Position numbers and translations under genes: made by a program. From contig NC_068913.1 in the NCBI RefSeq assembly GCF_023091745.1, forward strand, positions 30,944,501-31,008,500: a stretch of 64,000 bases of DNA, written 5' to 3'. The notes under the pieces are model-generated. The model was not told the DNA's origin. It saw only the letters and a list, made by a program, of their open reading frames with translations, and did no database searches. Each line of letters begins with the position of its first letter. The stretch's first letter is position 1. This document shows, in pieces, positions 36,484-47,948 of the stretch. The stretch is from Budorcas taxicolor (taxonomy: Eukaryota > Chordata > Mammalia > Artiodactyla > Bovidae).

Positions 36484-36820
36484 CCCTTGGACTTCTGTCA
36501 TGGCCCAGTGGTTGGGAGTCCTCCTGGCAGTGCAGGGGACGTGGGTTTGATCCCAGGTCTGGGATGATTCCATGTGCCATGGAGCAATTAAACCTATGTA
36601 CCAAAACTCTAGAGCCGGTGAGCTGCAACTAGTGAGCCCACTTTCCACAACTACTGAAGCCTGCATGCTCTGGAGCCTGTGCTCCACAACAAGAGAAGTC
36701 ACCATAATGAGAATCCCATGCACTGCAGTGAAGAATTCCCCCACTTGCCACAACCAGAGAAAGCCCAGGGGCAGCAGTGAAGAACCAGTGCAGCAAAAAA
36801 TAAATAATACATAAATAATT
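36484..36820 (+). mobile_element. CHR-type SINE, sense
   Basis: The tRNA-derived head ('cagtggttgggagtcctcct', then the B-box-like 'gggtttgatccc') is followed by the long CHR body with 'gagctgcaactagtgagccc' and 'gcctgtgctccacaacaaga'. It ends in an A/T-rich tail 'aaaaaataaataatacataa'. It represents an older cetartiodactyl SINE layer than the Bov-tA copies. Confidence 0.82.
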
Positions 36821-37532
36821 TTTTAAAAAATATTTTAATAGAACGAGTACAGCATTTTCTGCAAAGGAAGCAATCTATAAAAAATAATTTTATGAATAAT
36901 GGAGGTTTATCCTAAAAGTACCAGTTTATTTAATTTTAACTGAGTATAAGAATTTTTTTCTAAAGTTGTTAAATATTGTCCTAGTATATAATCAAAATAA
37001 TTGAAGCTTTTCAAAAACTCATTCTCCCCATGATGAAAAGTAGTTACTGTATCTAGTGATACCCCTAAAATAATGAAATATAAAAGTGGGTTTCCTCTAC
37101 TCTAAAAAACTAAAAACTATTTTGCTTTGAAATCATGAAGTTTTGTGCTATTGTTGTCTTGATTGTCCTTGTCCTTATTGTGCCAATCTGAAGACATCCA
37201 CTTCTGACCCATTCTATACGTTTTCTGTTGCTGGGAGCAGGAGATAGATTTTCACGCAAGTTAATAGTATGTACACTTCAAGTAGGAACTTTTGTATTTT
37301 GATTGTACAGAGGCTTTTTTGACAAGCTGTTTTCTCAAGTATATTTTAGGTCACTGCAGTTGCTTGATCAGCAAAATTTAAGTCAAGGAAATGTCCCTAT
37401 ATTAGCATTTCATTTCCCACATTTCTCATAATGCTCCTTGAAAATGGTATTCACATTACCATATACATCATCATTTTTTAAGTATCTACAAAGGATCCTT
37501 CCTTATGACACAACTCCAACTACATCATTATC
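36821..37532. other. Unassigned AT-rich interval
   Basis: No gene or named repeat is visible between the CHR SINE and the young L1. Confidence 0.45.
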
Positions 37533-38426
37533 AACACTGCTTTTATTGGCATATAGCTGCTGATAGTAGTCTCTTATGATCCTTTGTATTTCTGTGTTGT
37601 CTGTTGTGATCTCTCCATTTTCATTTCTAATTTTATTGATTTGATTTTTCTCTCTTTGCTTCTTGATGAGTCTGGCTAATGGTTTGTCAATTTTATTTAT
37701 CCTTTCAAAGAACCAACTTTTGGCTTTGTTGATTTTTGCTATGGTCTCTTTTGTTTCTTTTGCATTTATTTCTGCCCTAATTTTTAAGATTTCTTTCCTT
37801 CTACTAACTCTGGGGTTCTCCAATTCTTCCTTTTCTAGTTGTTTTAGTTGCAGAGTTAGGTTATTTATTTGACTTTTTTCTTGTTTCTTGAGGTATGCCT
37901 GTATTGCTATGAACTTTCCTCTTAGCACTGCTTTTATAGTGTCCCACAGGTTTTGGGTTGTTGTGTTTTCATTTTCATTAGTTTCTATGCATATTTTGAT
38001 TTCTTTTTTGATTTCTTCTGTGATTTGTTGGTTATTCAGAAGTGTGTTGTTCAACCTCCATATGTTGGAATTTTTAATAGTTTTTCTCCTGTAATTGAGA
38101 TCTAATCTTAATGCATTGTGGTCAGAAAAGATGCTTGGGATGACTTTGATTTTTTTGAATTTATGAAGTTTAGATTTATGGCCCAGGATGTGATCTATCC
38201 TGGAGAAGGTTCCATGAGCACTTGAAAAAAAGGTGAAATTCATTGTTTTGGGGTGAAATGTCCTATAGATATCAATTAGGTCTAACTGATCTAATGTATC
38301 ATTTAAAGTTTGCATTTCTTTGTTAATTTTCTGTTTAGATGATCTGTCCATAGGTGTGAGTGAGGTATTAAAGTCTCCCACTATTATTGTGTTATTGTTG
38401 ATTTCCCCTTTCATACTTGTTAACAT
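37503..38426 (-). pseudogene. L1 ORF2 endonuclease/linker fragment (inverted part)
   Basis: A 307-residue open frame on the minus strand. It starts in the endonuclease domain and contains IIVGDFNTSLTPMDR, SRIDHILGHK and SDHNALRLDL, the last being the conserved SDH region of the APE-type endonuclease. The linker follows, to DYYQQLYANK. The last 12 or so residues come from flanking DNA beyond the TSD. The N-terminal endonuclease residues are missing, so it cannot cut DNA. Confidence 0.9.
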
Positions 38427-38476
38427 TTGTCTTACATATTGCGGTGCTCCTATATTGGGTGCATATATATTTATAA

Positions 38477-39796
38477 TTGTTATATATTCTTCCTGGATTG
38501 ATCAACGTAGAAGAAATGGACAAATTCTTAGAAAAGTATAATTTTCCAAAACTGAACCAGGAAGAAATAGAAAATCTTAACAGACCCATCACAAGCACGG
38601 AAATTGAAACTGTAATCAGAAATCTTCCAGCAAACAAAAGGCCAGGTCCAGACGGCTTCACAGCTGAATTCTACCAAAAATTTAGAGAAGAGCTAACACC
38701 TATCCTACTCAAACTCTTCCAGAAAATTGCAGAGGAAGGTAAACTTCCAAACTCATTCTATGAGGCCACCATCACCCTAATACCAAAACCTGACAAAGAT
38801 GCCACAAAAAAAGAAAACTACAGGCCAATATCACTGATGAACATAGATGCAAAAATCCTCATTAAAATTCTAGCAATCAGAATCCAACAACACATTAAAA
38901 AGATCATACACCATGACCAAGTGGGCTTTATCCCAGGGATGCAAGGATTCTTCAATATCCACAAATCAATCAATGTAATTCACCACATTAACAAATTGAA
39001 AAATAAAAGCCATATGATTCTCTCAATAGATGCAGAGAAGGTCTTTGACAAAATTCAACATCCATTTATGATAAAAACTCTCCAGAAAGCAGGAATAGAT
39101 GGAACATACCTCAACGTAATAAAAGCTATATATGACAAACCCACAGCAAACATTATCCTCAATGGTGAAAAATTGAAAGCATTTCCCCTAAAGTCAGGAA
39201 CAAGACAAGGGTGCCCACTTTCACCGCTACTATTCAACATAGTTCTGGAAGTTTTGGCCACAGCAATCAGAGCAGAAAAAGAAATAAAAGGAATCCAAAT
39301 TGGAAAAGAAGAAGTAAAGCTTTCACTGTTCACAGATGACATGATCCTCTACATAGAAAACCCTAAAGACTCCACCAGAAAATTACTAGAGCTAATCAAT
39401 GAATATAGTAAAGTTGCAGGACATAAAATCAACACACAGAAATCCCTTGCATTCCTATACACTAATAATGAGAAAGTAGAAAAAGAAATTAAGGAAACAA
39501 TTCCATTCACCATTGCAACGAAAAGAATAAAATACTTAGGAATATATCTACCTAAAGAAACTAAAGACCTATATATAGAAAACTATAAAACACTGATGAA
39601 AGAAATCAAAGAGGACACTAACAGATGGAGAAATATACCATGTTCATGGATTGGAAGAATCAATATAGTGAAAATGAGTATACTACCCAAAGCAATTTAC
39701 AAATTCAGTGCAATCCCTATCAAGCTACCAGCCATATTTTTCACAGAACTAGAACAAATAATTTCAAGATTTGTATGGAAATGCAAAAAACCTTGA
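38477..39796 (+). pseudogene. L1 ORF2 reverse transcriptase region, truncated by TGA
   Basis: A 439-residue open frame covers almost the whole RT domain. Motifs include NYRPISLMNIDAKIL, the RT A-region ILSIDAEKVFD, TRQGCPLSPLLFN and the catalytic region SLFTDDMILY. L1 elements normally read FADD here, so FTDD is an unusual change beside the two catalytic aspartates. The frame ends at TGA 39794-39796 after FVWKCKKP, where related L1s continue, probably a CGA-to-TGA change. The same stop is present at 57035-57037 in the other young L1. Confidence 0.9.
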
Positions 39797-39811
39797 AGAG
39801 CCAAAGCAATC

Positions 39812-41054
39812 TTGAGAAAGAAGAATGGAACTGGAGGAATCAACTTGCCTGACTTCAGGCTCTACTACAAAGCCACAGTCATCAAGACAGTACGGTACTG
39901 GGACAAAGACAGACATATAGATCAATGGAACAAAATAGAAAGCCCAGAGATAAATCCACACACATATGGACACCTTATCTTTGACAAAGGAGGCAAGAAT
40001 ATACAATGGAGTAAAGACAATCTCTTTAACAAGTGGTGCTGGGAAAACTGGTCAACCACTTGTAAAAGAATGAAACTAGATCACTTTCTAACACCGCACA
40101 CGAAAATAAACTCAAAATGGATTAAAGATCTAAATGTAAGACCAGAAACTATAAAACTCCTAGAGGAGAACATAGGCAAAACACTCTCCGACATAAAATC
40201 ACAGCAGGATCCTCTATGATCCACCTCCCAGAATTCTGGAAATAAAAGCAAAAATAAACAAATGGGATCTAATTAAAATTAAAAGCTTCTGCACAACAAA
40301 GGAAACTATAAGCAAGGTGAAAAGACAGCCTTCCGAATGGGAGAAAATAATAGCAAATGAAGCAACTGACAAACAACTAATCTCAAAAATATACAAGCAA
40401 CTTATGCAGCTCAATTCCAGAAAAATAAATGACCCAATCAAAAAATGGGCCAAAGAACTAAATAGACATTTCTCCAAAGAAGACATACAGATGGCTAACA
40501 AACACATGAAAAGATGCTCAACATCACTCATTATTAGAGAAATGCAAATTAAAACCACAATGAGGTACCACTTCACACCAGTCAGAATGGCTGCGATCCA
40601 AAAATCTGCAAGCAATAAATGCTGGAGAGGGTGTGGAGAAAAGGGAACCCTCCTACACTGTTGGTGGGAATGCAAACTAGTACAGCCGCTATGGAGAACA
40701 GTGTGGAGATTCCTTAAAAAATTGCAAATAGAACTACCTTATGACCCAGCAATCCCACTGCTGGGCATACACACTGAGGAAACCAGAATTGAAAGAGACA
40801 CATGTACCCCAATGTTCATCGCAGCACTGTTTATAATAGCCAGGACATGGAAACAACCTAGATGTCCATCAGCAGATGAATGGATAAGAAAGCAGTGGTA
40901 CATATACACAATGGAGTATTACTCAGCTGTTAAAAAGAATACATTTGAATCAGTTCTGATGAGATGGATGAAACTGGAGCCGATTATACAGAGTGAAGTA
41001 AGCCAGAAAGAAAAATACCAATACAGTATACTAACACATACATATGGAATTTAG
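39812..41054 (+). pseudogene. L1 ORF2 C-terminal region, frameshifted
   Basis: After the TGA the reading continues as KKNGTGGINLPDFRLYYKA to SDIKSQQDPL (stop at 40217-40219). An extra A near 40196-40200 shifts the frame, and the C-terminal part resumes in the frame of 40317-41054 (245 residues). That part contains the cysteine-rich CWRGCGEKGTLLHCWWEC motif (C-rich end of ORF2) and ends ILTHTYGI. The element therefore has a stop and a frameshift in ORF2 besides the inversion. Confidence 0.88.
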
Positions 41055-41435
41055 AAAGATGGCATTGACGACCCTGTATGCAGGACAGCAAAGGAGACAC
41101 AGATGTGTATAACGGACTTTTGGACTCAGAGGGAGAGGGAGAGGGTGGGATGATTTGGGAGAATGGCATTGTAACATTTATGCTATCATGTAAGAATCGA
41201 ATCGCCAGTCTATGTCCGATGCAGGATACAGCATGCTGGGGGCTGATGCACGGTGATGACCCAGAGAGATGTTATGGGGAGGGAGGTGGGAGGGGGGTTC
41301 AAGTTTGGGAACGCATGTACACCCGTGGTGGATTCATGTCAATGTATGGCAAAACCAATACAGTATTATAAAGTAAAATAAAGTAAAAATTAAAATTTAA
41401 AAAAAGAAAAAAAATAAAAAATAAACACTGCTTTT

Positions 41436-42698
41436 TCTGTTTGATGCTGAAAGTATAGTTTTACATGTAACATAAAATCTTATAAAATTTGACTGCAAAA
41501 CTATCGACTAAAAAAAATCCCAAATCTCTTGACTTGGATTATAATGTTATATCTTTCCTCTTTTCATTTTGACATGCATGGGAACTAAAACAAATCAAAT
41601 GTTCACAAAACCCCAGTCAGCAACACTACTTTCACAGTGTCTTTTGACAAGCAATATATGCATATTACAACCCCAAAGACATGTTCGAAACAGTTCTTCT
41701 AGTTAGCTACATTCCTCTCTCTGTATCTCCACCTTGTTTCATGGAAGAAAATATGTAAATGAGTAATGGAAATGTGTAAATGATGAAAGCATCTGTATAA
41801 ACAAAGAACACGCTTCATATACATAAGAATTATTTTGAGGACTTATTGAAAAACCAGATGCCTAAAGTTGACCTGCCAGAAGAGTCCTCAAGGGAAAGGT
41901 CCAGAAATTGGCATCTGAAACAAAATTTCCCAGCTTATTGATATAGGTATTTCATAGAACAATCTTTAGCTAGTTCTGTGATAGATACCAGGTAAGCAAT
42001 ACTAAATGATCTGCCTTTGTATTTTCCAAAGATGACTGTACCAATGCACAACATCTTAAATGCTCTTCCTATAAGGGGACATTGGCATCTGTTCATCTGA
42101 ACACAAAGATAGGTTTTATGTTCCTTCTTGAATCTGGACAGACTTTGGCTACAGTGGAAATGATGTTATATGACTCTCGAGACAACTCATAAATGCAGTA
42201 CAACTTCTGCCTAATTTTCCTGGTACACTTGTCCTTAGAATCCAATCATCATGCTGTGAGAAAGCCAATCTGCCTCATGGAAAGGCCACATGCAGATTTT
42301 TCAGCCATAGCTCCCACTAAAGCCCCAACTGACAGCCAGCCATCGACCATCAGACATGCTAGTGAGCTTTTGGAGGATTCTTGTTCTCCGTTTTCTGGCC
42401 ACCCCAGTAGAGCAAAATCAAGGTCTCTCACCTAGCCATGGTCAAATTTCAGATTTGTGAAAAAAAATTAATGTTGTCACTGTTCTAAGCAATAAGACTT
42501 ACAGTAGCTTTTTACACAGCAATAAATAACCAGAATAAATTCAAAATAATATATGGCATGTTCAGATGAAACATAAAGCCCCAGATAAATCTTCACACAT
42601 TCTAGTTTGCATTTAAGAACTTCAAATTATATCCGGCCAGGTCTCCACCAGTCCCAGGCCTACTTGCTAGGTCTTGCTTTAGTTTATTGCCTAGACCT
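41436..42698. other. Unassigned interval
   Basis: No gene or repeat is recognised. Frames at 42193-42435 and its antisense partner have no recognisable domain. Confidence 0.45.
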
Positions 42699-42880
42699 GT
42701 GGTTCTCAACCAGGAGTGATTTTGCCTCTCAAGGGACCTTTGGCAATGTCTGGACACAGTTAATTGTTGCCACAACTGGGGAGAAAATGCAACTGGCATC
42801 TAGTGGGTAAAAGCTAGGGATGCTGGTAAACACTGTACAATGCACAGCACAGCCCCTTTTCCCCTGACAAAGTATTATAG
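42699..42880 (+). mobile_element. MER20-like (hAT-Charlie) DNA transposon
   Basis: The sequence follows the MER20 order: 'gtggttctcaacc', 'gattttgcctctcaaggga', 'tttggcaatgtctggacaca', 'gttgccacaactgggg', 'actggcatctagtgggta', 'gggatgctggtaaacac' and 'acaatgcacagcacagcccc'. It is non-autonomous and old. The right end is approximate. Confidence 0.82.
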
Positions 42881-43515
42881 AGATTAAATAGGAGATCGAG
42901 AACTTGGACCCCAGTCTGGCCCAGCAGTGAGATATCCATTCTTCCCCATGATTTTCTTCATTATACAGGTCTGGATTTCTCAATAAGCAATGGAGGAAAA
43001 GGGTGAACAGGGGCACTAGAGTTGGAACATCAGGATTATCTGTAAATATTCTCAACCTGCACAAGTGAGACTGTGGTGCTTAAAACTGGCTATCAATTAG
43101 AATAATTTGTCAGGCTTCTTTTTTCTTTTGAAATACCAACTGTATTTAAATATCAGCTCAACCTCCAACTCAAGGGATTCTGATTCAAAGAATGCTGGAT
43201 GGCAGTAGCTTTTAAAGAGTGAAGTAGGAAAATCCTTACAAGTGATTCTGTCAGTACTCCCCTTTCTCATGGCCTACTGACAAACTTTGGCCTAAGTGCT
43301 CTCAGGCACTTAGCCTGCCATGTTATGGCAAGAAAAGTACCTGTGCCAGACTCTCAGTTTACTCTTCTGCATTTCTTTGGGACTGAGGCACATTCTAAGA
43401 CTCAGTTAATGCTTGTTAGGCCAGTAAGAAGCACCATTTAGTAAATGTTGAACAGCCAGTTCAAATGTAATAGGATCACTCTGCTATGTACCTTTATTAT
43501 ATTTTCATTAGAAAA
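42881..43515. other. Unassigned interval
   Basis: No gene or repeat is recognised. Confidence 0.4.
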
Positions 43516-43719
43516 TGAAGTTGCTCAGTTGTGTCCAACTCTTTTTGACCCTGTGGACTGTAGTCCTACCAGGCTCCTCCGTCCATGAGATTCTCCAGGC
43601 AAGAGTACTGGAGTGGGTTGCCATTTCCTTCTCCAGGGAATCTTCCCAACCCAGGGATCGAACCTGGGTCTCCCACATTGGAGGCACACGCTTTAACCTC
43701 TGAGCCACCAGGGAAGCCC
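43516..43719 (-). mobile_element. Bov-tA SINE, antisense
   Basis: A complete antisense copy. The body starts 'tgaagttgctcagttgtgtc' and the tRNA-derived head is at the high end ('ctctgagccaccagggaagc'). The B-box-like sequence reads 'gggatcgaaccc' in antisense. Relatively well preserved. Confidence 0.92.
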
Positions 43720-45092
43720 AAAACATCAGTCAATATTCTTGGAATTTTACCACCTGAATGTCAAGATCAATCAAATAATCTATACAATTTACATAGTTCA
43801 AGATGAGACAGAAGCTATTGATAGGATGTTATGCGGTGGTTCATCTCCTTCTACATGGGACTTGTCTTGCCCGACCCCCTCCCCCTGCCAAAAAAAAAAA
43901 CACTAGGTCGGTGAATGCATTGTCATCTGCCTTAGATGCAAAGCAATGCAAGTCTGCTCATTTAAAAAAAAAAAAAAAGAGTTGGGTGGAGAAGGGAAAA
44001 AAGTGAAATAGGCTATTATTATAATAATTACTTTGGCATAACTGTGTTATTTTGTCATGACAATAAGCTTTTCTGAACATGTTATTATTACATTACATTT
44101 GTGGTAAAAAGAAAAAAAATCAAAACTATGTTTTTCTTTTAAAAATGTATTTGTTGAAGGAAAACACTAATTTAATAAATTAAATTTCTCAAAAATTATC
44201 AAGTTCTAACTTTACCGTTTTTAATTTTTCCCATTAAACCCAAAGCCAGAAAGAATCTTTAATGTGTTTTTTTACTGAGTAAAATTATTTTTTCACCCTC
44301 TTTAAAACATAAATGTATGTATATTTTAATATATTTTGAAATCTTCTGTCCTAGGTCCTAAAATAGATAAGAGAACACCAAAACAGAGTAAGGTTTTTGG
44401 AATGATTTTTCAAGCTCTGCTATCCTTTTAAAGAAGGTTGTATGGCAATTATGTTTTGAGTTGTTACATCTCTCCCTTCTCTAGAAACATACTGTTAGCT
44501 ATCTGGGTAAAATGAACCTTTAAGTTCTTCAAACTCTTATTATTTTTTAACCTTTCTAATACTCAAAAAAATACTTATAAATCCTTTCTTAAAGGTGCCA
44601 GGCCCAATGTCTTACTGATCACTTTATGTAAATGGCGAAACCTGTTAGAGACCTATTATATGTGCATCTTTGCTTGAGTGTGTCCTTAACGCTGCCTTCA
44701 GTGTCCATGATGGAGCCCATATTATTATTTGGTTTCAGGATCTAAAACCAACTAGGCTGGATCTGGTTTCACAAAAGCAAAGCTGTTTTAACAAGAGAGA
44801 AGGTGATATAATTCTAAACCACTTCCTATCCTACAGGCTGAGTAAAACACAGAGAGAAGTGGCACAATGGCAAACGGTGAGGACCAGGACACAGAACAGG
44901 TTAACAGGTAGTCACTATTTGGTAAAAGGAATTGTGAAAAGATTGTAATTTTACTTATGCCAAATTCCCTTGGCTATCCTGAGTTCCTGCTGCAGTGATA
45001 TTAAATGTTCAGTTGATCCTAAGGAAATAAAGAATTGAAAGTTAGGCACTGCTCCTCTGTCCATAAGCCTCTAGTGCAAGGATCATTAGCAC
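43720..45092. other. Unassigned AT-rich interval
   Basis: A runs lie near 43890 and 43965-43978. No gene or named repeat is visible. The frame at 44670-44948 (92 residues) has no recognisable domain. Confidence 0.45.
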
Positions 45093-45413
45093 AAGTGAAG
45101 TGAAAGTTACTCAGTCATGTCTGACACTTTGTGACCCCATGGACTATACAGTCCGTGGAATTCTCCAGGCCAGAATACTGGAGTGGGTAGCCAGCCATTC
45201 CCTTCTGCAGGGGATCTTCCCAAGCCAGGGATCAAACCCAGTTCTCCCACATTGCAGTTGGATTCTTCACCAGCTGAGGCACTAGAGAACTCCAAGAATA
45301 CTGGAGTGGGTAGCCTATCCCGTCTCCAGTGCATCTTCCCAACCCAGGAATTGAACCAACATCTCCTGCATTGTGGGGGGATTCTTTACCAACTGAGCTA
45401 CTAGGGAAGGCCT
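45093..45413 (-). mobile_element. Composite Bov-tA SINE with two tRNA heads, antisense
   Basis: Read on the minus strand: head 1 from 45413 ('ccttccctagtagctcagtt'), then the 'ggctacccactccagtattc' segment, head 2 from about 45293 ('ttctctagtgcctcagctgg'), the same segment again, and one Bov-A tail with 'ctgtatagtccatggggt'. The order and junctions match the element at 18101-18396, though the two have diverged. This looks like a family with a duplicated head, not two chance insertions. Confidence 0.88.
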
Positions 45414-47459
45414 GGGTCAAACTTAACTTGGTGCAAGTAACAAACTTAAATGTCCTCAAGACTCAGGCATGTAACATAGATAAGCAAATCCAGTCTAGGT
45501 AAATGAAAAGCAGTAACATGATTACAGTGAAAAATGATAACTGACTCTCAAAGAAACAACGGGGAATGGTGAAGACTGAAGTAAACTGGGGAGCCTAGGC
45601 TCCTTAGGTGGCAGCAAATATGCAGTTCTAGCTCACTACCTTGCAGAAATGTAAGCCTAGTTGTGCCCAATATTCTGATTGTCCAAGAGAAGCTGAAGTA
45701 GGGTTTTTTGAAATCTCTTGATTTTAAAACATTTTACACACACACAAAAAGCAATAATTCTTTGAACCACTCTATGAGTGGATGGTATGAGGGCCAAACA
45801 AAATGTGTTCATATTTGATGCTGAAACTTGTGTTTCACAGACAATTCAGGAAATCCAAGCATAAATAGGGGTGTATTTTAGAGGAAAGGATCCCAGCTAA
45901 CAGAAATACAAAAGTGTAACCATTAGGCAAAGATGTGAAATTCAGACTAAGAAGCAAGTCTCATATTTCTTTTGCTAATCTTGCCAAGATAGATTAAGGC
46001 TATCTTAATAAAGCCAATCTCCTTTCCCTTGGTCATTTGATCTTCTTTAAAGCTAAATGTGTTGGATATTTTCCATTCACCCGTCCAGTTCCCTTCTCTT
46101 CTCTCTGTGTATCCCAGAAAGCTGGTCAGTGTAGACTACATTAAAGAGTTACTTGATCTCTGGCTTTCACTGTGTTTGTATGGCCCACTGGCAGGAGTTT
46201 GGAGGATAGGAAGAAACTGACATCTGGGCACTTATTTGCCCTGCTTATTCCCTGCTGGTTCACTGATTAGCTCCTTTCTCTTGGTCTGGAGGCCGTCTAT
46301 ACACAGATCTTCCATGCCCTTTGTGGATGCATTTCTTGAACTATTTCCTCCTCCTGACCCTTCAAGACAAGGGTCCTAAAGTCTCCCCACTGTTATAAGG
46401 CCCAAGGGGCTATACCATCACTTGCACCCTTCCGTAAAACCCATCCTGCAAACTTCAATTACCTAGCTTAACTCTGCTTTCTATTTCCTGCTGGGAGCTT
46501 GCCTTAAGATGCCATTTTTAAAGTCACAATCATTTCCTAGGGCTGGGATTTTAACTGCACAAAGCATCTCAAGTCCTTTCATTCTTATTTTTCTGGGTTC
46601 TTTGAAAAAAGCAAAGCTGTAACTTCACCTTGGAAATTAGTTAAGGAAGAATCTTCTTATTCAATAATTTGAATAAATGTTTATGCAAATATATTTATTA
46701 TTAAAGTAGCAGAAAAACAATAAACAATTCACATCCTATCTTAGGAGTATGCCAAGTCCCTTTTGTGTGTCCCACCAGTTTCCCACTATACTTTGCTCTC
46801 TGCCTTGAGGTGCTAGTCTTTCTAGAATCCACTACTGCCTGGTTTAGGGATGGGCTCGGCCAATGGTGTGTCTTGATCAGAGAAGAGGGAAAGAATGAAG
46901 TAGGGGTAGTTATTCTTCCTGTCCCTCCCTGAAAATGACCTCAGGCTGGCTTTGACTTTTCAACAAAGATGACAGAACTTGTCAAGTGATATCCACACAC
47001 TAAGTATTTCTGAGGTCCAGCAATACACCCTTTTTTTTGCCCCTTGAAGCCTAAGGATAATGATGTATCTCCCCATGGTTTCTAACTCAAGGATAAAACA
47101 CTATCACTGGACCCTATCCCCATGTTTGTGAATAGTCTTTTTATTGTCAAGTACTCTTCAAATTACCCAGTTTAAGCATACTGTCTATTTCACTGCCAAA
47201 TCTAGTGGAATCAAGGAATGTATTTAAGTAGACTGAACTACAAACTCACTTAACAATAATATACAAAATAGAAAGAGATTTACAACAAAACCTGTAAATC
47301 CAGTATGAACAAAACTACATAAAAATAAAGCAAATGAAATTCACCATGCAAAAGTAATATGTTCTTCACTTTCTGTTAAAAAACACATAACATTTTAAAC
47401 AAAAATTTTCCTTTAAAGATTACTTCAAAGTGAAAGACATTTTAGATTATGCCTAGAGG
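45414..47459. other. Unassigned interval
   Basis: No coding gene is visible. Parts of 46050-46520 look like an old degenerate repeat but I cannot assign it. Confidence 0.4.
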
Positions 47460-47470
47460 AATCCAGAAAG

Positions 47471-47581
47471 TGGAGAAGACAATGGCAACCCACTCTGGTA
47501 CTCTTGCCTGGAAAATCCCATGAACGGAGGAGCCTGGTAGACTGCAACCCATTGGGTTGACTTAGCAGCAGCAGCAGCAGC
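47471..47581 (-). mobile_element. Bov-A SINE fragment, antisense, with TSD
   Basis: It covers 'tggagaagacaatggcaacc' to 'cttagcagcagcagcagcag', one Bov-A unit with part of the middle lost. A perfect 11-bp repeat, aatccagaaag, lies at 47460-47470 and 47582-47592. Confidence 0.9.
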
Positions 47582-47592
47582 AATCCAGAAAG

Positions 47593-47948
47593 ATGTAGAC
47601 ATAGCAATAGAAATAATTCTTGAGAATAGAGTAGGACAAAAAAGAAAAATTAGGGAAAAAAATGTTCAGCTGAGGGAAAACACTACAAAAAAACAAGCAA
47701 AAGTGCTTGTATAAAAATCAAGATTCTGTTCTGTACAGCATGTAGATGGAAACAGAAGAAGGCAAGGAGCATGCCACTGAAAGTAGTACCTAGAATGTGC
47801 TTTCAGAATATTCAGAGTTTCATTCCTGAGGCTAAGGGTCTTTCATGGCTTGGAGAGAGGTTGGGAATGGCATAAGATGAGCCATAGATGGGTTTAAGAA
47901 AAGAATAACAAGTTTATTTATTTACTATTTTCTCTCTTTGCCCAGAGT
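47593..47948. other. Unassigned interval before the old L1
   Basis: No gene or repeat is recognised. Confidence 0.4.

Larger units (their letters stand above)
37545..41423 (+). mobile_element. Young L1 with 5' inversion and 12-bp TSD
   Basis: The element has two parts in opposite orientation. From 37545 to about 38500 it is antisense and covers the end of the ORF2 endonuclease domain and the linker before RT. From about 38500 it is sense, starting at VEEMDKFLEKYNF and running through RT, the C-terminal region, the 3' UTR and an A-rich tail to 41423. The two parts meet with little or no loss, since YANK at the outer end of the first part is normally followed closely by EEMDKF. The TSD aacactgctttt lies at 37533-37544 and 41424-41435. 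This is the signature of twin priming at integration. No ORF1 or 5' UTR is present. Confidence 0.95.

Noticed and set aside
37663..38541. Plus-strand hydrophobic frames over the inverted L1 part
   Set aside because: Antisense shadows of the L1 ORF2 endonuclease/linker. The minus-strand reading explains the sequence.
39055..39342. 95-residue minus-strand frame, repeated at 56296-56583
   Set aside because: Shadow of ORF2 RT. It appears twice only because the L1 block is duplicated.
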